From Bacteroidota bacterium (GTDB lineage: Bacteria > Bacteroidota > Bacteroidia > Bacteroidales > B18-G4), in NCBI GenBank assembly GCA_003648575.1, contig QMPN01000044.1, positions 1-15,486 on the forward strand: 15,486 bases of DNA, given 5' to 3'. Under the pieces are notes generated by a model. The model was not told where the DNA came from and made no database searches. It saw nothing but the letters and a program-made list of their open reading frames with translations. Shown piece after piece: positions 7,878-13,977 of this stretch (the stretch's first letter is position 1; every line of letters begins with the position of its first letter). A program made the translations under genes and the position numbers.

Positions 7878-10596
7878 ATTGATGGATAATTGTTTCTGAA
7901 TAAGACCGCCGGCCATCGTTGAGCCGAACCACATAGGTTCCGGCAGGAATGTGCCCTGTATTTATCGTATAATTTCCTTGCATCCCATCGAGGCTTTCCT
8001 GCATAATCATTCGTCCCTGCATGTCAATGATGTTCAGCTCGATCCTGCCATTAATCTGTTCGCCCAGTCGAAGGTTTAGCCTTTCACTGAAAGGGTTCGG
8101 CCAGATGCCTGCAACCGGTAATTCCGGCGCTTCTCCCACGGATACCCATGGATTAGAAATCCATTGGGTGGTGTATAGTCCGCGTCCATGGGTTGCCGCC
8201 AGTACGGTATTGTCTGACTCTCTGAGTTGCAGCATGTCGATCCTGACATTAGCCATGCCCTCAATATCTGTTGACCATATCGGCTCGGCCAGATGAAGGT
8301 GATTGCAAGTCCATATGCCAAGCTCTGTTGCCAGCATTGCTTGTTTGGCATCACCGGGATGGAAAATGGCCCAACGAACCGGCAGATCGGGGAGGTTGGC
8401 TTCCTTACTGCTCCAGGTTCCTCCGCCATCATATGTTTGCCAGATAGAGTTTACGCCATAATTCGAAAAGGTAACCATGAGGGTGTCTTCTGAGCCTCCG
8501 ATTGCTACGCAAGAAATAGAGGCTATCGGGAAATCTGGTCCGGTTATCTCTGTCACATCCGGAACGGCCTGAGCATTTTCAACTTTAAAAAGCCTTCCTG
8601 TCTGGCCCCCTACAAATAGGGTGCTGGTTTCGTTCGGTGAATGTTGAGAGTATTTAACATGTGTGAATGGAGTTGTAGAACCTGTACCCAGCGGTACAAA
8701 TATATGCCAGGGGTCGTTTGGTATATTCGATACCCTCATTAATTTATCGGCCCTATAACCCGAGAAGTTGCATGCATTAGCATATAGTTTGTTCAGTTTA
8801 TGGTCATAATCTGCAGGGCAGATAAAGGTGCCGCTGTAGTCTCCGGCCTGCTCAACAGGATAGCCATTTTCAAAAACAGTATACCTGTTATAATAATAAG
8901 AAGTAATGAAGATCTCAGGCTCATCGGCATCCCAGAAACAATAAGCGCCGTCACCCCAATCGATCATATCATTAATATCAAGCGGATCCCCCTGAAAGAA
9001 AAGGGTACCGTTATCCTGTAAACCTCCAATATAACGGTCATCGCCGGCTATGGGTGATATCGCACAGGTATAAAACTGAAGGGTGCTGTAGTCTTTATTC
9101 TTTTCTTCAAACACAGGATTTGAGGAAGAGGCATTGGAGGTATAAAACACTCCGCCATCGCTGCCAAGCAGCATTTCAGTTATCGAACCATCTTTATACA
9201 ATTGTACGTGCTGGTCGGCATGAACGTAATCATCACCTCCGCCCGAATACATATCGGACCAATCAGACTGGTGGCTCCAGGAGTTCCCGGCATTGCTACT
9301 CGACCAAACATCCAATCCGCCAACATAGAGGTGATTAGGATCATCCGGATCTATCGCCCCGGTAAGCGCATGCCATGAAAGCGTAGCATAATCCCAATCA
9401 GGGAGGGAGACCTCTTGCCAGGTCTCTCCACTGTCAATTGTACGGAAAATTAAACGCCCCCTGTATCGTACAAAATCTTCACTATTTCCTACAGAAAAAA
9501 GTGCATAAAGGATAGTATTCTCTGAGGGAGAAGGTACCAGTACCACCCTGCCGGCAATATTATCTGAGGTCTGACCCTCTATAAGGTTTCTCACAGTGTC
9601 AATTACGGTCCATGAGCCAGTAGTTCCTTCATCAGAATAGAAGATGGTGGCTCCGCCTTCAAGTTCTGGGGTTTCCATGCTGCCAACATAGATGCGTCCG
9701 TCACCCTGTATTTTGATATCTGAAACTGCATAGGGTTCATCCGTGCCCGGTATGTTTGGCAACACCTGGTCCCAGGCTTGTCCGCCATCGTCTGATCGGA
9801 AAAGTCCGTTAGATGGTCCACTCTGGTGTATTGCACCCTTGTATATCCCGGATGCTACGGCAGCATAGATCACACTGGTGCCAGTTTCATCCCGTATCTG
9901 GATATCGGTTACATACACAAAGTTATTTGTTGTGAGAAGCCGGTCCCAGCTAGCTCCTCCATCCATTGATTTAAGTATGCCCATGCCTACACCTGATGAT
10001 TCGCGGTAAATAACCCTGGCGGTTTCGGCTTCGCCTGTACCTGCGTAAAAAATCTGTGGATTGTTGGGATCGCTCACAATGCAGCTGATGGAGAGATTTG
10101 CCAAAAAATCATTTACCGGCACCCAGCTGCTTCCATCGTCGGTAATATCATTGTTATACCATAATCCTCCCGTCACGGCACCGGCCCACACCTTATTCCC
10201 AGTAACATCGCTGGGGTCATACATAATGGCGCGGGTACGCCCCCCCATATTCGATCCTGCGGTCTCCCAGAATAAAGGATTATCCTGTTTCTGGGCGCTA
10301 TTTTTCATGGTGCTGGTTTCATCCCATGCCATTATAAGACGCTCAACGGGAACCGCCTTCAGCTCCGGGTCCATAATACTGAAATAGTTCTGCATGGCCG
10401 CCAGATCGGGCCTGTCGGGGCGATTTTTGCCCTCAGACTCTTCGACGACATTTTCCGGGATTTGCTTGTACATAGCCACGAGCTCTTTTTCATGTTCACT
10501 TCGTGGATTTTTCGTTGGCCTGTTCAGTATTAAAACTGAAATAAGGAATGCTGATAGCAGTATTGCGGAATAAAGAAGGTAGGTTTTCCTGATCAT
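7876..10596 (-). CDS. Secreted Asp-box (BNR/sortilin-like) beta-propeller protein with T9SS type A sorting tail
   Basis: This 906-residue protein has a hydrophobic leader (about 5-25) without a clear AxA cleavage site, then a charged linker of about 75 residues. A long repeat region carries Asp-box motifs S/T-x-D-x-G-x-x-W: 210-217 (SMDGGASW), 268-275 (SDDGGQAW), 386-393 (TIDSGETW), 721-728 (TYDGGGTW), and a degenerate one at 433-440 (SSNAGNSW). These hairpin turns mark BNR/VPS10/GH74-like propellers, and the length allows one large or two smaller propellers. The last 85 or so residues, from WPNPFSERLNL at about 832 to AGTYVVRLNDGR near the end, form a T9SS type A sorting domain. The protein should therefore cross the outer membrane and be released or surface-anchored. 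No catalytic residue can be assigned; binding or glycoside-hydrolase roles are both possible. Start ATG at 10594-10596 fits the leader. Confidence 0.88.
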   Translation of the reverse strand: MIRKTYLLYSAILLSAFLISVLILNRPTKNPRSEHEKELVAMYKQIPENVVEESEGKNRPDRPDLAAMQNYFSIMDPELKAVPVERLIMAWDETSTMKNSAQKQDNPLFWETAGSNMGGRTRAIMYDPSDVTGNKVWAGAVTGGLWYNNDITDDGSSWVPVNDFLANLSISCIVSDPNNPQIFYAGTGEAETARVIYRESSGVGMGILKSMDGGASWDRLLTTNNFVYVTDIQIRDETGTSVIYAAVASGIYKGAIHQSGPSNGLFRSDDGGQAWDQVLPNIPGTDEPYAVSDIKIQGDGRIYVGSMETPELEGGATIFYSDEGTTGSWTVIDTVRNLIEGQTSDNIAGRVVLVPSPSENTILYALFSVGNSEDFVRYRGRLIFRTIDSGETWQEVSLPDWDYATLSWHALTGAIDPDDPNHLYVGGLDVWSSSNAGNSWSHQSDWSDMYSGGGDDYVHADQHVQLYKDGSITEMLLGSDGGVFYTSNASSSNPVFEEKNKDYSTLQFYTCAISPIAGDDRYIGGLQDNGTLFFQGDPLDINDMIDWGDGAYCFWDADEPEIFITSYYYNRYTVFENGYPVEQAGDYSGTFICPADYDHKLNKLYANACNFSGYRADKLMRVSNIPNDPWHIFVPLGTGSTTPFTHVKYSQHSPNETSTLFVGGQTGRLFKVENAQAVPDVTEITGPDFPIASISCVAIGGSEDTLMVTFSNYGVNSIWQTYDGGGTWSSKEANLPDLPVRWAIFHPGDAKQAMLATELGIWTCNHLHLAEPIWSTDIEGMANVRIDMLQLRESDNTVLAATHGRGLYTTQWISNPWVSVGEAPELPVAGIWPNPFSERLNLRLGEQINGRIELNIIDMQGRMIMQESLDGMQGNYTINTGHIPAGTYVVRLNDGRRSYSETIIHQ

Positions 10597-10621
10597 AATG
10601 GAGATCTTTTTATAGAACAGA

Positions 10622-10652
10622 CAAATGTATGCATGTCCTGGTTGTCTGACAA
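10622..10652 (-). promoter_or_regulatory. Putative promoter for the beta-propeller gene
   Basis: On the minus strand TTG (10652-10650), a 20-base spacer and TACATTTG (10629-10622) match TTG-N17-23-TAnnTTTG exactly in both boxes. The start codon lies 25 bases further on. A perfect odd palindrome, TTGTC-T-GACAA at 10642-10652, covers the TTG box and could be an operator, although it is short. Confidence 0.6.
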
Positions 10653-10691
10653 TATAATACTGTTTGAATCTTATCTGAGCAGCCCCCTAAC

Positions 10692-10726
10692 AAAACAGCC
10701 GGATGAATTAATATCCGGCTGTTTTT
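10692..10726 (-). terminator. Rho-independent terminator after the small membrane protein gene
   Basis: The arms at 10692-10704 and 10713-10725 are perfectly complementary over 13 pairs (core CAGCCGGAT / ATCCGGCTG) around an 8-base AT-rich loop. T runs flank it on both strands (four on the minus strand). It lies 41 bases past the stop of the 72-residue protein gene and upstream of the propeller promoter, so it separates two minus-strand transcripts. It has the symmetry to stop plus-strand transcription as well. Confidence 0.85.
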
Positions 10727-10766
10727 AACCAACAAATAATGTTAGGGATGCCCTTAACGCATATGC

Positions 10767-10985
10767 CTAGCACTTCTCTTTCGCAGCAATTGCGACGAGG
10801 GTGAAGCACATCGACAGCAAACTAAATGGTACTGATGCATACAGGAAATTCCAGAAATTGGATACTCCTATGAAGGAGCCTTCCTTATAGGTCCAGACAA
10901 TGAATCCGATGACCCCAAGGATAGCGAGAATTCCCGCAATTGATCCGAAGATCATCCCAAAAATCTTTGCAAGTTTAATACACAT
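10767..10985 (-). CDS. Small two-helix membrane protein, unknown function
   Basis: This is a 72-residue protein that I do not recognise. It has two hydrophobic segments, at about 8-31 (rich in Gly, Ile and Ala: FGSIAGILAILGVIGFIVW) and about 46-67 (ASVPFSLLSMCFTLVAIA). A short loop (TYKEGSFIGVSNFWNFLY) joins them, and the tail is Lys-Glu-Lys-Cys. The start ATG at 10983-10985 is 11 bases after the stop of the upstream T9SS cargo gene and a strong terminator follows, so it is the last gene of a two-gene transcript. The protein is mostly hydrophobic with sensible membrane spans and lies in a gap otherwise free of genes, which supports its being real. A role alongside the neighbouring secreted protein is only suggested by position. 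Confidence 0.7.
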   Translation of the reverse strand: MCIKLAKIFGMIFGSIAGILAILGVIGFIVWTYKEGSFIGVSNFWNFLYASVPFSLLSMCFTLVAIAAKEKC

Positions 10986-10996
10986 AGTTTTGTAGT

Positions 10997-12043
10997 TTAT
11001 TGTTTTATTAATTTGCTGCTTACAATTCCTTTATTTGTTTTTGCTTTCAGCACATATATACCCGGCGCAAGATCTTCCATATCAATTTTCACGGCACTCC
11101 CTTTTACGATCTCATGACGTACAAGCTGCCCCTGGTTGCTGAAAATAGAAACCTCCTCCATGGGTAGGTTCATACCTATATTTACAGTACTGGTGACCGG
11201 ATTAGGCCGTATCAATAAGCCTGCATTTTCGGCATTCAGTTCCTCGGTTCCTATTATACCATACATCAGCCAATAAACCACCCTGTCCATATAAATATCC
11301 CGGGCAACGGTATCACTTATGGCAGCTACATCAATAGTAGAAAATACTGTTCTGAAACCTAATGCCGATTCATACTGAATGGCTGCAGGTCCTACGGAAA
11401 CGTAGGGTACCAGAATGCCAAACATGCTTATCCCGGCATGAACTCCGATACTATCGCCATATAATCCATCATCAGAAACGGTGGTGAAAATGTCAACTGT
11501 AGGGAATTCGAGTCCCTCAGCCAGAGAGCCCGGCAATCCGTAAAAACGAGCCGAATCACCAATACCTTCACCAACTTCAATATGATATACATCCTGCTCC
11601 ACTTCTTCAACACCCAGGGCATAGCTCGGAAAGTCGCCCGGATCAAAGGAGGTAAATCCATTATATCGATCATAGAGGTAGTCCTGTGCATTCAGGAATA
11701 GTTTTCCCCCACCGAATAAATAATCACCAAGGTTGGTCTCGTCGTTGTCGGACATGGTCATTTTTTCTTGCCATGATTCACCTGAAAACCAGATAATTAT
11801 ATCATAATTAATCATCGTTTCATATGGTGGCCCATCCTCATCGTCAGGTAGTACTTCCCAGTAATCATAGGAGTAACCACCTGCATCCAGGGCACGTGAG
11901 ATCGGTCCCCAGGTATCTGAAAAGCCAATAGCGGTGTCGCTAAAATCCCGGTCGACACACAGGATCGTTTGTGCGTTTAGCTGAGTGATCATCAACATGG
12001 ATGATGCCAGCATCAATAAAAATAAGCGTAATAATTTCTTCAT
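10997..12043 (-). CDS. Secreted protein with GATase/ThuA-like domain and T9SS type A sorting tail
   Basis: This 348-residue protein has a Sec signal peptide at 1-24 (core LRLFLLMLASSMLMI, ending LNAQ). The body (about 26-262) starts with a strand ILCVDRD and has the pattern NYDIIIWFSGES (79-90) followed by LGDYLFGGGKLFLNAQDYLYD (105-125). This is how class I glutamine-amidotransferase/ThuA-like folds read: a strand, a statement that a target is open to decision, then a helix and the GGGKLFL strand. No classical catalytic Cys-His-Glu set is evident, so it may be a binding or structural version. The last 70 residues, from LIRPNPVTSTVNI (277 on) to GIYVLKAKTNKGIVSSKLI, form a T9SS type A sorting domain, so the protein should be exported across the outer membrane. 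The fold call is tentative; the sorting tail is clear. A weak -7-like box, TATATTTA at 12085-12078, precedes it. Confidence 0.82.
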   Translation of the reverse strand: MKKLLRLFLLMLASSMLMITQLNAQTILCVDRDFSDTAIGFSDTWGPISRALDAGGYSYDYWEVLPDDEDGPPYETMINYDIIIWFSGESWQEKMTMSDNDETNLGDYLFGGGKLFLNAQDYLYDRYNGFTSFDPGDFPSYALGVEEVEQDVYHIEVGEGIGDSARFYGLPGSLAEGLEFPTVDIFTTVSDDGLYGDSIGVHAGISMFGILVPYVSVGPAAIQYESALGFRTVFSTIDVAAISDTVARDIYMDRVVYWLMYGIIGTEELNAENAGLLIRPNPVTSTVNIGMNLPMEEVSIFSNQGQLVRHEIVKGSAVKIDMEDLAPGIYVLKAKTNKGIVSSKLIKQ

Positions 12044-12190
12044 AGCAATGTGGGTTTGGTTAATACTTCAATTGCCATAAATATAAGTAATTTTTCCTAA
12101 CATGCAGATTTAAAATATATAAATAGCATCAATCGTTCTATCAATGGGTGTACCCGGCATATGAAATTCAGGAATACAAAATCAATTCTT

Positions 12191-12218
12191 TTGTTTTGCT
12201 GGCAAATTCATAAATTTA
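12191..12218 (+). promoter_or_regulatory. Putative promoter of the DUF1080-DoxX-oxidoreductase operon
   Basis: TTG at 12191-12193, a 17-base spacer and TAAATTTA at 12211-12218 match TTG-N17-23-TAnnTTTG with the final G replaced by A. The start codon is 21 bases downstream. The 196-base divergent intergenic region (12044-12239) is AT-rich and holds no other convincing feature. Confidence 0.45.
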
Positions 12219-12239
12219 CAATTCCTTAGCTATACAAAC

Positions 12240-13523
12240 ATGAACTCCAATTTCAAAATTTCGTCTTTTTTCACCCTTTTTATCTCATTATTTGTTCTTT
12301 CCTGCACCAACTCTCATTCGTTGTACCATAAGGGTGACGTTGAGCAAGAATGGATAATCCTGTTTGACGGAACCTCAGCTGATGCGTGGAGAGGTTTCAA
12401 ACAGGAATCTCTTCCTGTCGGGTGGAGTATCAAGGACGGAACCCTCATCACATCCGGTGAGGGCGGGGACCTTGGTGGAGATATCATCAGCAAGGCACAA
12501 TTCGAAGATTTTCACCTGCAGCTCGAATGGAAGATCTCAGAAGGAGGTAATTCCGGTATCTTTTTTAATGTGGTCGAAGGTGATAATCCTGCGGTTTATG
12601 CCAGCGGTCCTGAATACCAGCTTATCGACGATATCGGCTTCGAATATCCTCTGGAGGAATGGCAAATGACCGGGGCAAACTATGCCATGCATAATGCCGA
12701 TACGGCCAGGAAGATTGTTTTCCCGGCAGGGGAATGGAACAGCTCAGAAATTGAGATTAAAGATGGGCATGTAACACATTGGCTCAATGGGAAAAAGGTG
12801 ATTGAATATTATTTGTGGGATGAGGACTGGAATCTGCGCAGGCAGGCCTCAAAATGGAAAGACTATTCAGCCTACGGATTGGCCATCAAAGGTCATATCG
12901 GCCTGCAGGACCATGGCAGCCCAATTTCTTTCAGAAACATTAAGATCAAAGATCTCACGGATACAGGTGAGCCGCTTTTCAACAACAACGACCTGGACGG
13001 CTGGACCGTTTATGGCACCGAAAAGTGGTATGTCAACGATGGTGAGCTTATTTGCGAAAGCGGTGAGGATGCAAAATACGGCTATCTGGCCACCGATAAA
13101 AGCTATACGGATTTCGTCCTGCGTTTGAAGTTCCTGCAAGAATCGGATGGAAACTCCGGTGTGTTTTTTAGGTCATCGATAGAGGGCACTCGTATTAACG
13201 GATGGCAGGTAGAAGTGGCGCCTCCGGGACATAACAGCGGGGGTATTTATGAGTCGTATGGTCGCGGATGGTTGATCGAGATCCCCGATGAAAAAGAAAA
13301 TATCCTGGATATGGGAACCTGGAACGAAATGATCATACGGGTTGAAGGCGCACGCGTTATGACCTGGCTCAACGGGCAGCTGATGGCTGATATCACTGAT
13401 GAAAAGATCGGAGAGGCTACGGGATCCGTTGCCCTGCAAATTCATGATGGGGGAGGGATAAAAGTAAGATGGAAAGACATATTTTTAAGGGAAATAAGTA
13501 AAAACGATAATGAGATACACTAA
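12240..13523 (+). CDS. Lipoprotein with two tandem DUF1080 (3-keto-disaccharide hydrolase/lyase-like) domains
   Basis: This 427-residue lipoprotein has a signal ending in FVLSC (Cys22). Two DUF1080 (PF06439) concanavalin-like domains follow. Domain 1 (about 38-239) runs from ILFDGTSADAWRGF through GGNSGIFFNV (102-111), EYQLIDD (125-131) and HWLNGKKV (180-187) to LQDHGSPISFRNIKI (222-236). Domain 2 (about 245-419) runs from LFNNNDLDGWTVYG through DGNSGVFFRS (303-312), WQVEVA (322-327) and TWLNGQLM (375-382) to LQIHDGGGIKVRW (399-411). Single-domain relatives act in 3-keto-glycoside pathways, cleaving sugars that a Gfo/Idh/MocA dehydrogenase has oxidised at C3. Such an oxidoreductase is encoded two genes downstream. 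Domain 1 keeps the fuller consensus and domain 2 is more diverged; whether both are active cannot be told. The next gene starts inside this one (14-base overlap). Confidence 0.88.
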   Translation: MNSNFKISSFFTLFISLFVLSCTNSHSLYHKGDVEQEWIILFDGTSADAWRGFKQESLPVGWSIKDGTLITSGEGGDLGGDIISKAQFEDFHLQLEWKISEGGNSGIFFNVVEGDNPAVYASGPEYQLIDDIGFEYPLEEWQMTGANYAMHNADTARKIVFPAGEWNSSEIEIKDGHVTHWLNGKKVIEYYLWDEDWNLRRQASKWKDYSAYGLAIKGHIGLQDHGSPISFRNIKIKDLTDTGEPLFNNNDLDGWTVYGTEKWYVNDGELICESGEDAKYGYLATDKSYTDFVLRLKFLQESDGNSGVFFRSSIEGTRINGWQVEVAPPGHNSGGIYESYGRGWLIEIPDEKENILDMGTWNEMIIRVEGARVMTWLNGQLMADITDEKIGEATGSVALQIHDGGGIKVRWKDIFLREISKNDNEIH

Positions 13524-13977
13524 TGCACAACTTAGCTGGCTCGTCATACTGAGGATGGCCATAGGATGGCACTTTCTTTATGAAGGACTGGTCAAGCTTA
13601 TGAACCCTAACTGGAGCAGCGTGGGCTTCCTGCTTGATTCGCACGGTTTCCTGGAATCCTTCTTTCACTCACTTACCACAAACCCCAATACGGTAAATAT
13701 CATTGACCAGCTAAATATCTGGGGCCTGATCCTCATCGGCCTGGGTCTCATTTTAGGCTTTCTGGCCCGACCCGCCTGTATCTTTGGCATCGCCCTACTG
13801 GCCACATATTTTTTATCACACCCTCCATTCCCGGGCTTGAGATATGCCGTACCCAATGAAGGAAGTTACCTGGTCGTAAACAAAAACCTGATCGAGCTTA
13901 TTGCACTTGCCGTACTATTTGTATTTCCAAGCAGCAGGTATATTGGTATCGACCGCCTAATTTTTAAAAGAAAATGA
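13510..13977 (+). CDS. DoxX-family inner-membrane protein
   Basis: This 155-residue protein has about four membrane segments: roughly 8-28, 66-86, 89-105 and 122-140. The first segment has the DoxX pattern LRMAIGWHFLYEGLVKL (14-30), with conserved Arg15, Gly19, Gly26 and Lys29. A periplasmic or cytosolic loop HPPFPGLRYAVPNEGSYLVVNKNLIE (104-129) resembles other Bacteroidota members, where Asn124-Lys125 precede the last helix. DoxX proteins were first linked to thiosulfate:quinone oxidoreductase, but most members are uncharacterised and many are thought to work with a redox partner. The ATG at 13510 overlaps the DUF1080 gene by 14 bases, and its TGA overlaps the ATG of the oxidoreductase gene (ATGA at 13974-13977). 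Translational coupling of all three is therefore likely. A redox role serving the downstream dehydrogenase is inference. Confidence 0.85.
   Translation: MRYTNAQLSWLVILRMAIGWHFLYEGLVKLMNPNWSSVGFLLDSHGFLESFFHSLTTNPNTVNIIDQLNIWGLILIGLGLILGFLARPACIFGIALLATYFLSHPPFPGLRYAVPNEGSYLVVNKNLIELIALAVLFVFPSSRYIGIDRLIFKRK

Noticed and set aside
7482..7934. 150-codon minus-strand frame over the end of the S46 gene
   Set aside because: It runs through the terminator hairpin and is antisense to the catalytic serine region.
12078..12085. TATATTTA (minus strand) as a promoter box for the GATase-like T9SS gene
   Set aside because: The box has one mismatch and no TTG lies at the right distance upstream, so it is not listed as a feature.
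12044..12239. Possible small RNA or riboswitch in the divergent intergenic region
   Set aside because: It is AT-rich with no stable hairpin, conserved-looking motif or T-run terminator that I can see.
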